From assembly GCA_005784505.1 (NCBI GenBank), contig VCAZ01000135.1, forward strand, positions 538,518 through 602,517: a DNA stretch of 64,000 bases, in the 5' to 3' direction. The position numbers and the translations under genes are program-made. Of this stretch, positions 45,930 to 57,019 are shown piece after piece; positions within the stretch are counted from its first letter, which is position 1; the number at the start of each line of letters is the position of its first letter. The notes below the pieces were generated by a model. That model was given only the letters and a program-made list of their open reading frames with translations. It searched no databases and was not told the origin of the DNA. The stretch is from Bagarius yarrelli (lineage: Eukaryota > Chordata > Actinopteri > Siluriformes > Sisoridae).

Positions 45930-46740
45930 TTTAAACAGAATTATTCGCCATTATTATTAGATATTATTTGATGTTAAGTTTTATCACCAACATATTTAAT
46001 AAAAGAAATATTATTGTTTACAAAGGTTATGGTTTTTTTTAAAATTCGCTTTTAAGATGCATTAAATATTTCAGTGTTGGTACCACACAAAGATCTATAT
46101 AAAAGAGGGAAAGTATTGGTCACCATTCAATGCTGTCACCTTCTTTACACCTAAAACTATTTATTTGTGCTCTTTTACTGTAGTGGAAATGGAAATAAAG
46201 GGCAGGGAAATAAAATAGTTCAGGACTGTCAGAACATAGAATAAAGTTTAAATGGTTGTTTCTATGACTTACGAAATAACTTTAGTTGATCATCTGACTC
46301 CCTGTGGCATATATATAACCAGGAAAATAGAAAATCTATAATACACTGATGAAACAGATATTTCAGTAGTTCTGGTCTAACAATCATAACAAACATCAGT
46401 CCTGACACTATAAAGGTTTTTATTTTTGTGTAAGACACCAGTAATAATTTTATTGTAAATTATAATTACATTTTTAATTTCAAAATTACAACCTGCTTTC
46501 TAAAATCACATAAGCTGATATTTTCTCTGTGTGTAAGGGACAAGGACGAAGACCTTTGTTGGATGTTCGTCGTATTTAGCCCACCAGACGACACTGCGTC
46601 ACTCATTGGCATGATTCTGTGATTGACATTAATAAATGGAGCTCAGAAACCAACTAAAGCTCTATCATACAAAAAGAAAGACATATGTTAACATGGTCCA
46701 AAATGTAGATTTTTTTAAAAGCAATTAAAACCATTGAAAT
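45930..46740. other. Non-coding stretch downstream of gene C
   Basis: No gene or element recognised. Confidence 0.4.
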
Positions 46741-46744
46741 GACC

Positions 46745-47525
46745 AAACAGTGGTAAAGAGTGTACTGACAATTTCTCCTTTAACTTGTCACCCACTAAAC
46801 CGAAGACTCTATCCTAGACTTTTGAAGTCTCTGATGCTCCTTGTTCATCCCGACTCAAACCGACTGTTTATAGTGGAAGTAGACATCTTCACATCCGAGG
46901 TAGGGGTGATCCTTTTGCAGCAGCAGGGGATACCAGCTCAACGCTATCCATGTGCCTACTTCTCCCAGAAACTATCTCTAGCAAAACAAAACTATGATAT
47001 TGGAAACAGAGAATTACTGGCCTATAATTAATTAGCCCAAAAATAGAGACACTGGCTTGAGAGCCCGCCATATGGGATAGAATATTTAAGAGAGGCAAAA
47101 AGATTAAGTCCTATTCCCTGTTTTTTACTCATTTTGACTTTACCATCTCTTATCTAGGGTTTCTAAGGCTTGTCGTTCCATCCCTCTCAAGGGCCAGCAG
47201 AAGAATTATTCCAACATGTCTTTAGAAACTTTGGCCTGCCAGAAGATGTGGTTTCCACTGGGGCTCTCAGTTTATCTACCGGTTGTGGTGAGCCTTCTTC
47301 TCCCTCCTAGGCGTGACCGTCATCTTCTGGTTATCATCTGCAAACGAACAGACAGACCAGAGGAAGATCCAGGAGATAGGCCGTTACCTCAGTACTTTCT
47401 GTCACGACCACCAGAAATCCTGGAACCAGTTTCTCGGCCGAGTACGCCCAGAACTTCCTCAGGCAACCCTTTACGGGACTCACCTCCGTTAACCACTGGT
47501 GTTGGGAGAGTAAGAGGGTCTGGGA
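46745..47525 (+). mobile_element. Ty3/gypsy pol relic (RNase H and integrase)
   Basis: The RNase H part reads 'FIVEVDIFTSEVGVILLQQQ' and 'YPCAYFSQKLSLAKQNYD', then 'IGNRELLAYN'. Integrase follows out of frame: 'VFRNFGLPEDVVS', a degraded core, 'AEYAQNFLRQ'. The first Asp neighbourhood 'VDIF' diverges from the usual VDAS. Runs almost to the protease exon scrap at 47541. Confidence 0.82.
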
Positions 47526-47540
47526 CTCATCAATGCATAC

Positions 47541-47703
47541 ATTGCATTAATATCTACAATCTCTTAATATCTACTAATTACTTAATATCAAAAACGTGTG
47601 GGTGTAGTGTCGTTGTCTTCGCCTGGTGTGCTACAAGAGGCACAAGTGCCGATTATTGAAAAAGTGAAGTGTGGTAACCCTATTCAATCACCCAAAATAT
47701 GAC
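47541..47703 (+). pseudogene. Serine protease exon 5 scrap (fragment E)
   Basis: Starts in intron 4 ('TTAATATCTACAATCT' as in gene C at 44844) and continues through 'AACGTGTGGGTGTAG' into exon 5 from 47608: LSSPGVLQEAQVPIIEKVKC. A 10-nt deletion after TGTGGT shifts the frame. It ends at 'CACCCAAAATATGA'. Clearly closest to gene C, so it is a local duplicate. Confidence 0.88.
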
Positions 47704-47789
47704 ATAGATCTGTGTGGGCTCTTTGTTTGGGAAACTTGGATCCTCTTGATGTCACTTCCTGTTTGCGGTGCTGCTGAGCGGTTTGTCAC

Positions 47790-49085
47790 TAAAATAATTT
47801 TAAAGAGTTGTGTGAATTCGCAAGTACGATGTTAGACACAGTATTCTGCTCTGGGCCCCTCCCTGCTTACCATGGTGAGGAGATACATAGCAGACTGTCA
47901 TCACTTAATAGCTGGATGTCTAAATGGTGCCTGCGACATAACATAGTTTTTATAGACAATTGGAGGAGTTTTTGGGGCAGACTTGACCTGATTAAAAGAG
48001 ATGATCTTTATCCCTCCTGAGGTGGTGCCCCTTTTTTTCATAGAAATTTGGCAAATAGTCTTAGAGTTGGCACTTGACTAACTGGAGCCCAGGTCAGGAA
48101 GCAGATAGTTTGCCGTCTGCTTGCCGTCTCACCTCACAGCCCTCACAGAATTCAGTTAATTCACAGCAAATATAGACTCTTAGAAGATATCACACTGTAG
48201 AGACGGTGTCTGTGACACACTCTGTGCGGCTTTTGACACCATAGATCACGATATTCTTCTTCACAGATTAGAAAAATCAGTAGGAATTATAGGAACTGCT
48301 CTTGCGTGTCTCAGGTCCTATTTAACCGCTCGTTATCAGTTTGTAGATCTAAATAGTGATTATTCTGTGTGCTCCCTTGTAAAGTATGGTGTTCCACAGG
48401 GCTCGGTTTTAGGCCCACTTCTTTTCTCTTTTTACATGCTTCCTCTGGGAAACATAATTCGTAAGCATGATATCAGTTTCCACTGTTACGCTGATGACAC
48501 ACAGTTATACGTCTCGTCAAGGCCTGATGGGAAAGGCCAGTTTAATAAAGTTGAGCAATGTGTGAAGGAAGTAAGAGATTGGATGTTATGCAGTTTCCTC
48601 TTGCTTAACGCTGACAAGACGGAGGTTCTGGTTCTAGGACCACAGGTAGCTAAAAGTAAGCTTTCTGATCACAACTTAACCATAGATAGTCTTTCTGTTT
48701 CACCGAGTGCAACAGTAAAAGATCTGGGTGTGATTTTAGACTCCAATCTCTCATTTGAAGCCCATGTCGATAATATTAGCAGGATAGCGTTTTATCATCT
48801 CAGAAATATTGCTAAAATAAGAAATATCTTGTCAGTAAATGATGCAGAAAAATGTGTTTATTTGTTTTTTACATCCAGGCTGGACTACAGTAACGCTTTA
48901 CTGTCTGGATGTTCAACTAGGTGCATTAATAAACTAAGCGAGAGTCCCTACTAAAACTAACAGATACGAGCACATCACGCCGGTCTTATACACACTGCAT
49001 TGGCTCCCAGTGAGACACCGCATTGATTTTAAATACTACTGTTAACTTATAAAGCTCTAAATGGTCTTGCGCCGCAGTACCTAAG
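47790..49085 (+). mobile_element. L2-like LINE with ORF1 esterase end and RT
   Basis: 47808-48020 encodes 'LNSWMSKWCLRHNIVFIDNW', 'WGRLDLIKRDDLYPS', matching the C-terminal part of the SGNH-esterase-like ORF1 of L2/CR1 LINEs; the expected His of the D-x-x-H pair is Tyr here. After a deletion ORF2 resumes inside RT (48220: 'CAAFDTIDHDILLHRLEKSV'). The open frame 48367-48954 (195 residues) has GVPQGSVLGPLLF, CYADDTQLY, LLLNADKTEVLVLGP, 'VKDLGVILDSNLSFEAHVD' and 'RLDYSNALLSGC'. The tail has 'LHWLPVRHRIDFKYYC'. Best-preserved L2-like RT in the window. Confidence 0.9.
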
Positions 49086-50030
49086 TAAACATCTAGTTTC
49101 TCTAAAGTGTTTTCCTCAATGTCTAGGTATTGCCATGTTTTTTGGGTCACATAAGGGATTTAAACTTGAATCTACATCTAAAAATGATCAACTGTGAAAA
49201 AGCACTATCCAAATAAAATTACACTAAATGTATTATTTCAGATATTGGTATTTTAACAGCATAAAATTTTGGCTAGTCTAAATATAATATTTAATACTCT
49301 GTAAGTATAGCGTGAGAGTAAGTAATACATCAAACTACCTATTGCTGTAAAAGAATTTGGGTGTGATATTTAAGGTAAGTACACTATGTTTTCAGCCTAA
49401 AGAAGCAGTTTCAGTAATATGTAATTGAGATAATTAAGCAATATTTAAATATGACTGAATGAAGAAAGTCAAAGTAGAATCAAGAATAAACAATAAAAGC
49501 ACATTAAAAGCAGTGTTCTTACTTAGTTTATATTTATATTTAGTGTATATTTAGTTGCATATTGTATGAATTGACAGAATTTACTGTTTAGAATTTAGTC
49601 TTTAATATTTTTTAAATGTTCCTTTATATTAGCACACTTTGTAGTAAATTGTCATCTTCAAAGCTCCTATTTAAATATTTGCTTTCTCCAAGCCAGAGAT
49701 TGGCCCTTTTTGGTGTTAAAGTGATTAGCATTAGTTTGAAGCAACAAACTGGCCGTTGCAAAGAGGTGGACTAAGTCAGAAGACTACATTTAAAATAAAC
49801 ACACAGACAAGTGACCCACATACTTAATGTGTCCACACCTTTAATTACAACACTTTAAGGTAATGTTGTAAATAACTGTAAAACACACCAGATTAAGTAT
49901 AAGAAAAAATATACTACACTGATGATCATTTTTAGTTCATTTACCACAGAAATATATTTTCATTTATTCTCAATCGGATTTAAAAACATTTAAAATTTAA
50001 AACAATGTAGTAACTCCTTTTATTAGGGTA
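49086..50030. other. Non-coding AT-rich stretch
   Basis: No gene or element recognised. Similarity to the gene C upstream region begins at about 50040. Confidence 0.4.
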
Positions 50031-50333
50031 ACTTTGTAGGAGGACTGTGCTAATGTACAATCTCCAATTGTTAAGTATGGGAAAACTATTGAAATACTGT
50101 TATTTATAAGAGCCCACAAAACTTTCTGTTTCCATTTCAAAAACAGAAGTACAGCTCAAACAGCATCTGATACTGACATATCAATATTATAAGTATTTCA
50201 AAGTAAAATTAGTGTAATTAGTGAGCTATTAAATAAAGACAAAGATGTCACTGAAGAAATGGATGAATAATGGAATGCTAAATGAGATGAATAGGCGGTA
50301 ATAGTTTAAGTGAGAATCCATGAAGACACAGAC

Positions 50334-51500
50334 ATGTTAACGTTGGGGTGTGTGGTTGTGGCCCTGTTCTTTCTTGAGAGAACTTATGTAATAACTTAAT
50401 TGATTTATCATCAGTACAGTAAATACAGTTTTGGATTAGACTATGGCAATATGTGCCCATGATGGCTGCAATTTCTGTGACACATTCTTAGCAGAAAACC
50501 CCTGAGGTCAGTACTAGCATTCCCCTTGTCTTATTTTCTTTCTTGCTTAAAGATTTCAGTCACTTTCACTCTTTCTAATACCACAATCCTTGCCAGGGCT
50601 AAGATATACACAGGGTCAGCCAAGAACTTTTTTTTTACTCTTTAAACAAAAGATTTTAACAAAAATGTGTATTCCAACTGAGGAAAAAGGTAGGACACTT
50701 TACCCCTTAATAGCTAGGGTTTCCCCCCTTTGGCTGAAATAACTTTGATGAGGTGCTTCTTGTAACCATCTACCAGTCTCTGACATTAGTTTGAGGAAAG
50801 TTTGCTCCACTCCTCATTATAGAATTCTTTCAGCTGTATGATGTTTGAGGGGTTTCTTGCATGTACAGCAAGTTTCAAGTTGCCCCGCAGCATCTCAATA
50901 GGATTCAGATCTGGCTTTGACTCGGCCATTCCAGGACTCTCTATTTCTTAGTTTTCAGCCTGTCCTTGGTGGATTTACTGGTATGTTTTGGGACATTGTC
51001 ATGTTGCAGGGTCCAGTTCCGATGGTATTAAATGTGGTCTTAAATTTTTATCAAGCACCCTCTGATACACGGTAAAAATTCATGGTTGATTCTATGATAG
51101 TAAGCTGTTCAGGTCCTGCTGCAGCAAAGCATCCCTAAAACAGGACACTTCCACCTCCATGTTTCACATTTGGTATGAGCTTCTTTTCCTGAGATGCTGT
51201 ATTTGGTTTTGGCCAAACATGTACTCTGCTTGGAGTAAACGGCCAGACCTAGGCATATTGTCAGATGTTTTGAATGTCTTCACTTTTTGTGAACAGTAGA
51301 ACGGCTGATTTCAAGTTGTTTAAGATCTTTTAAATCCATTTAGAAGGAAAAGCTTATGCTACCCATAAGCTGCTACAATCCTTTTTCTGAAATTTGTGTG
51401 TTTGTTTGTGTGTGTGTATGTGTGTATGTAATGCCATTGCCTTATATTGATGTGCTACAAAAGGCTTGGCTGTATATTACTGAGAATCCTATGTTTAAAG
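50334..51500 (+). pseudogene. Serine protease pseudogene (gene D), exon 1 and exon 5 only
   Basis: Exon 1 (50334-50380) reads MLTLGCVVVALFFLE and is closest to gene B exon 1; its donor GT is AA ('GAGAGAACTT'). The upstream 50040-50330 keeps the shared promoter region ('TGTGCTAATGTACAATCTCC'). Exon 5 (51432-about 51500) reads VPLPYIDVLQKAW... after a GT-rich tract, but its acceptor AG is AA. Exons 2, 3, 4 and 6 were not found. A Tc1 relic fills 50690-51350. Confidence 0.8.
50690..51350 (-). mobile_element. Tc1-like element relic within gene D
   Basis: The minus strand corresponds to a Tc1-type transposase: antisense blocks 'TTTGACTCGGCCATTCCAGG', 'TTTTGGGACATTGTCATGTT', 'CAGGTCCTGCTGCAGCAAAG' and 'CCACCTCCATGTTTCACA' are familiar from fish Tc1 copies. 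No open frame remains. Confidence 0.75.
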
Positions 51501-51724
51501 AGTTGCTTGGTTCTGTGCTTGTAACAGTTTTGTTGAATTATTTGGACAATTCTTAATAGAATAAAAAGTGTAAATAGTCTGCTCAGTTTGTTGTTTGCAG
51601 CATCAATATCTATAAAAAGTTTGTTGGGGTCTCAAAGGCCTATAATGCATCGAGTCACCAGAGTGGGTGGTTGACTCATTGATTAAAGAAGGACAGATTA
51701 GGAGCAGCAACAGTGCTGAATTAG

Positions 51725-51785
51725 ATTCAACTTTATTGTCAGTGTGCAAGGTACATGTACAGAGCCAATGAAATGCAGTGAATGT
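51725..51785. repeat. Head fragment of repeat X
   Basis: 'GTGTGCAAGGTACATGTACA' and 'GAGCCAATGAAATGCAGTG', as at 60850. Confidence 0.65.
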
Positions 51786-51954
51786 GAATGTGCTGAAACC
51801 TACTATAAATCACCTCTAGAAGTTAAGGTTTAGTCAATTAAATTGTTCCCAATTGAAAAAACTTTTTTTTTCACATGTCAGATAAGTTGTGGGAGGCCTC
51901 TGATGAAAATAATTAAGGTTTTTTAAAATTTATGTTTTAGTAAGTTTTTAGGGA

Positions 51955-53805
51955 ATCTAGCCACAAGGGTCACAAGCTAGTTCCAAGCCTGAATAAATAG
52001 AGAGGGTTGTGTCAGGAAGGGCATCCAATGTAAAACTTTGCCAAATCTAAAAATGCGAATCATCTGTCAGAATTTCATACCAAATCGGTCGAGGGTTAAC
52101 AACGACCGCCACCAGGACCGTTGACCTACAGGGTTCCGGTGGAAATTGGGCTACTGTTGGTCAAAGGAGAAGAGGTGGAGGATGTATAAATAGACAGAAA
52201 GAGAAGAGAAAAGGAGTTTAGGACTAAGAATAGGGACGCTGAATGTTGGAACAATGAAAGGGAAAGGTAGAGAGCTGGTGGATATGATGGAGAGAAGGCA
52301 GGTAGATATATGTTGTGTACAGAAGGTGGAAGGGTAAGGCTCATAGTACTGGATCAGGATTTAATTTGTTATATCATAGTTTGGACAGGAAAAGTAATGG
52401 GGTAGGGGTGAACTTAAAAGGGGAGTTTGTGAAAAATGTTCTAAAGGTGAAAAGAGTGTCATACAGGGTGATGAGTCTAAAGTTAGAAATTGAAGGGTTG
52501 AGGGTGAATGTTGTAGGTGGTTACGCCCCACAAGTAGGTTGTAAGTAAGAAGAGAGGGTTCTGGAGAGTTAGATGACCTAATTGTGAGTATTTCCAGAGG
52601 AGAGAGAGTAGTGAGTAGTAGGTTCAGACTATAATGGACATGTTGGTGAGGGGAACAGAGATGATGAGAAAGTGTTGGGCAGGTTTGGAGTAAGGAAAAG
52701 GAACAGAGAAGGACAGATGATAGTAGACTTTGCTAAGAGGATGGAGATGGCTGTGGTAGATACTTTTTTCTAGAAGAGAAAGGAGCATATAGTAACTTAT
52801 AAGAGTGGAGGAAGGAGCACACCAGTAGATTACATTTTATGTAGACGAAGCGCTCAAAAAGAGATTAGTGACTGTACAGTTGTGGTGGGAGAGTGTGGCA
52901 GACAGGCTCTGGATGGTCAGTTAGAGTTTCTAGATTGATGGAAAACTACAGCAGAAGTGATCAGGGAGACAGGAAGAAAGGTGCTAGGTGTGTCATATGG
53001 AAGGAGGAAAGAAGATAAGGAGACTTGGTGGTGGAATTAGGAAGTTCAGGATAGTATAGAGAGGATGAGGTTAGCCAAGAAAAAGTGGGACATGGAAAGA
53101 ACTGAGGAAAGTAGATAGAAATATAAGGATTTGCGGCACAGAGTGATGGAGGATATGGCTAAGGCCAAGCAAAAGGCATATGATGAGTTGTACACTAGGT
53201 TAGACACTAGAGAAGGAGAGAAGGACTTATACAGGTCCTTCTTTCCTTGTACGGAGGCAGCAGTGGAATTTCTTAATATATTGTTTAACAGGATTTTAGT
53301 GAGTGAAAAGATGCCTGAGGAATGGAGGAGTGTAATGGTGCCTATCTTTAGGAAAAGGGTGATGTGCAGAGTTGCAACAACTACAGAGGCATAAAGTTGA
53401 TGAGCCACACAATGAATGTATGGGAAAGAGTAGTGGAAGCTAGGTTAAGGAGGGTAGTAGATATTTGTGAGCAGCAGTATGGCTGCACTACAGATTGCAC
53501 AACAGATGCAATCTTTGCTCTAAGAATGCTGATGGAGAAGTACAGAGATGGTCATAGCGAGCTGCATTGTGTCTTTGTAGACCTGGAGAAAGCATATGAC
53601 AGGGTACCAAGAGAAGAGCTGTAGTATTGTAAGACGAATTCAGGAATAGCAAAGTTTGTCAGGGTGGTGCAGGATATGTATGAGAGAAGCAGGACAGCAG
53701 TGAGATGTGCAGAAGGTCAGACAGAGGAGTTCAAAGTGGAGATGAATTAAATTGAATTGAATGATTTGCTGTGGCGACTCCTAAAATGGAACAGTCGAAA
53801 GGAGA
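51955..53805 (+). mobile_element. RTE-like LINE, second long copy
   Basis: 5' end 'AATCTAGCCACAAGGGTCAC' matches the 5' end of the 41048 copy. Order: endonuclease ('TLNVGTMKGKGRELVDMM', 'NVVGGYAPQVGCK', 'VAKRMEMAVVDTFF'), linker ('KAKQKAYDELYTRLDTREGE', 'KDLYRSFF'), RT ('AAVEFLNILFNRILVSEKMP', 'NYRGIKLMSHTMNVWERVVE', 'LHCVFVDLEKAYDRVPREEL'). It then breaks off ('QDMYERSRTAVRC', 'EEFKVEM') and joins the 3' terminus ('TTTGCTGTGGCGACTCCTAA'), so the RT catalytic box is deleted. Frames contain many stops. Confidence 0.9.
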
Positions 53806-53819
53806 AGAAGTATCTAAAA

Positions 53820-54210
53820 TAATGTTGCCATTTTTGAAACTTAACCATTGTAGACTAGTAATAGTACTTATAGTAACATTTCTTGTCCTTTTAGGATTAT
53901 TTTTTTAGCTTTTGGAAGCAGCATCTCCACAGCACAACACTGAGCACTGAGACTCTGCGGGACTGTGTGCTCAGACCACTGCTGTTCACTTTTCTGACCC
54001 ATGACTGTGTTGACTCCATAGAGTGGCCAAGGCAAGTTAGTTTTCGGCAGGCTAATGAAAACATCGATATCTAGCAGAATCATGAATAAGTGTGGCAAAT
54101 AAATCCAAATCGGCGAGACAAAATCATAAACAAAGAAAAACATAGATTGAAAAAACAGAATAATAATAAGACATAGAAACGCAAGTGGGATATAAGATAT
54201 TGCATGCTCT
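53820..54210. other. Unassigned stretch
   Basis: No gene. 53930-54010 shows weak LINE-like or host-like coding patterns but nothing I can name. Confidence 0.35.
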
Positions 54211-54214
54211 CACC

Positions 54215-54720
54215 CACAACCTTTCTCTGCCCTGTAGCCCTCCCAGTCAACCGAATACTTCATAAAGCCTCTCCTTCTTCCAGAATCCAAGATTTCATGC
54301 ACGAGCCAAGCAGGAGTCCCCTCGATCTTAATAGGTGCTGGTGTGTCTCCTAATTGGGAACCTGTAACATGGTGTTGATAGTGTGGCTTTAGTAATGAGA
54401 CATGAAAGGAGGGAAAAATGGAATAGAAAGGGGGAAGTTCTAGTCTGTATGTGACAGGGTTGATCTGCCGGATGATCTTGAAATAGCCCACACATTGTCC
54501 AGTTGTCAACTTCCGAGACCTGAGGGTTCTCCTGACCAGGGGAAACAGGGGTGGCTGGCATCCTAAGTGCCTCAAAGAATTCTGGGCATAGGAATTTATA
54601 GGAATTCATTCCACCTAGCTTTTTTCTCTGCTACAGTAGAACTGTAGGTATTGCCTCAGCTCTTGGTTTAACTGTTCTACCTGACTATTGGATTACAGGT
54701 GATAACCAGAAGTTAAGCTG
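54215..54720 (-). mobile_element. Ty3/gypsy integrase end with chromodomain
   Basis: Minus strand: degraded integrase core near 54700 ('LTSGYHL', 'NQELRQYLQFYC'), then 'SRKLTTGQCVGYFKIIRQIN', 'PVTYRLELPPF', 'PSFHVSLLKPHYQ', and a chromodomain 'EILDSGRRRGFMKYSVDWEG'. One frameshift at about 54580. It is the 3' end of a chromovirus-type pol; no LTR found. Confidence 0.87.
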
Positions 54721-54989
54721 ACATCAATGTCTAGAACATCACTAAGTATTAAATATTACCTCATTTATTGTGTCTGCTAACATGCATTCTAGTGTTTCGC
54801 CAGGTACAGAAGAGAGAGAAAAAACTCTTCTGAACTGAATTTAAAGCCTTTCTGTCTGTAATTTCTGTCTATCTGCACAAAAAATGTAGTTTTACTGTTT
54901 TTCTCTGTAAACTGTTTCAGTCTAAGTGCTATAAATAAAGATTCAAGCTAGTATAAATAAAAATTCTAAAATACTCCAGGCAGGCAGTT

Positions 54990-55905
54990 TTTTCTTAAAC
55001 ACAAGGTAAAACACAAGACTATTTATGTAACGTGTAACTTATAACAAGCAAGAAAGAGTCTCTCTCTGTCGGTGGCGAGTAATTCAAATCTAATCTAATC
55101 GTGTCCATTGTATTCATTTAACATATTTAAAATTGGGAGCATCCAAGTTATTTAACGTATTTGAACATTATACAAATAATAATACAATAGTTACTTTCCC
55201 TGGTAATTACTTACTTTTATAATGATGTAACTCAAGTTACAATTTCCAGTCAGTGTAACAGGAGCTGGATGTGGTTTTGTTGGGTATCCCAGTCCATTTG
55301 AATTAACAGAAATAAAATTAAACAGACAATGTTTGTCATTTTTAAACAAATTGTTCTTTGTGCAAATTGTTACAGGCCCCCGGTCCCTAGGTTAAACAGA
55401 CAAATTACTGTTTCTCTTTCCAACAGTAACAATACACAAATGTGCATCAACTTGTGTGGGTTCTACATTATTTTTGACAAAATAGAGTAGGCTCCAGCTG
55501 CATTGAAACTCATTCTAAAACCTCATTGTCCTAAAATACACATTCTCTGTTTAAAATAGTACAATTGTGGGTGTGTACACTTCATTCACAGCTTTGAATT
55601 ATGGTCCAATAGAGGTCTTACTTATACCTTTGTATGTGTTACCTCTGTTACCTGGACATATCTTTGCAAAATTATGTGGCATAGGCTCAGGCTTGATCTC
55701 CAGTAGACTATAAACTGGATTTTGGGAAAACGATAGGTATCACAGTGACTGTTTATGTCCCTAAGGTCTGTGCTTAGGATGCAGAGTAGAGTAAACAGTA
55801 AACACAGTCCTGACCACCAGCTTCTGCACATTTTTAGCAGGCACAGGCTGTGGTGAATGTCTCATCAAGTCAACCATACTAATAAGCGCATTAATACTAT
55901 CAATC
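54990..55905. repeat. Low-copy repeat 1, second copy, first half
   Basis: Collinear with 24440-25110 up to 'AATACTATCAATCAT', where an L2-like LINE interrupts it. It resumes at 61436. A segment at 55440-55830 has no counterpart at 24350-25330 and may be a further insertion. Confidence 0.78.
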
Positions 55906-57005
55906 ATATACATAGAAGATTGTCATTGTTTAATAGCCGGATGTCTAAAGTGTGCCTGGAAAAGACCAGGAAAGACCTAATCTGATTAAAAGAGATGGTA
56001 TTCATCCCTCCTGGGGTGGTGCTGCTCTTCTCTCTAGAAATTTGGCAAAAAATCTTAGAGTTGGCACTTGACTAACTGGAGCCCAGGTCAGGAAACAGAC
56101 AGTCTGGCTAAACCGTACGCCTGCTTGCCGTCTCACCTCACAGCCCTCAGAGAATTCAATTAATTTACAGCACATAGAGACTCTTAGAAGATATCACACC
56201 ATAGAAACTGTGTCTGTTCCCTGAACTAGAAAATACAATAAATGTTCAAACCAGGTTAATCAAAACAATTTCATTGATGTTCGACAAGTAAAATTACTGT
56301 TATAAACATGAGCTGTGTCCAAAAGGTGAAGGTGGAGGGGTTGCATCAATTTATAAGAAAATTTTCAGCGTTTCTCACAGAACAGTTTACAAGTATGAAT
56401 CATTTGAAGTAATGGTGCTTCATCTAACGTTATTCAAAGAAATAGATGCGAATAATAAATCTCCTGTAATGTTTGTACTGGCTACTGTATACAGGCCACC
56501 AGGACACCATACAGACTTCCATTTAATTTGGTGATTTTCTAACAGAATTGGTGCTGACTGCAGTCTCAATTGTTGGGGATTTTAATATCCATGTCGATAA
56601 TGAAAAAAAAAATGTACTGGGATCAGCGTTTCTAGAGAATTCTATTGAAGTTAGACAACATGTTTCAGGTCCTACTCATAATAAAAATCATACTCTAGAT
56701 TTAATACTGTCACATGGAATTGATGCTAATCACGTTGAAATTTTAATAAAGCGATGATATTTCAGATCATTTTTTAGTCCTGTGTAAACTTAATATAGCT
56801 ATAACTATAAATTCTAAAAATTATTACAAGTATGTAAGAACCATTATTTCTAACACAAAATACATTTTTGTAAGTAATCTTCCTGATTTAACCCAATTCC
56901 CCAGCATATTAAATAGCTTGGAAAAACTGGATGATGTAATTGAAAATATGGAGACTGTCTTTACTAGTACTTTAAATACAGTTGCTCCATTATGCTTAAG
57001 AAAGA
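55905..57005 (+). mobile_element. L2-like LINE, 5' piece (ORF1 end and endonuclease)
   Basis: Starts with the ORF1 esterase end ('LIKRDGIHPSWGGAALLSRN', with the D-x-x-H motif intact), then the spacer, then ORF2 endonuclease ('SIVGDFNIHVDNEKK', 'GPTHNKNHTLDLILSHGIDA'). The DIRS-like element begins at 57006; the LINE resumes at about 60205. About 80 nt of LINE, judged against the copy at 12270-12350, are missing at the junction. Confidence 0.88.
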
Positions 57006-57019
57006 TAAAGGAAACCTCC

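Noticed and set aside
53046..53408. 120-codon open frame on the minus strand
   Set aside because: Antisense shadow of the RTE-like linker (KAKQKAYDEL) on the + strand.
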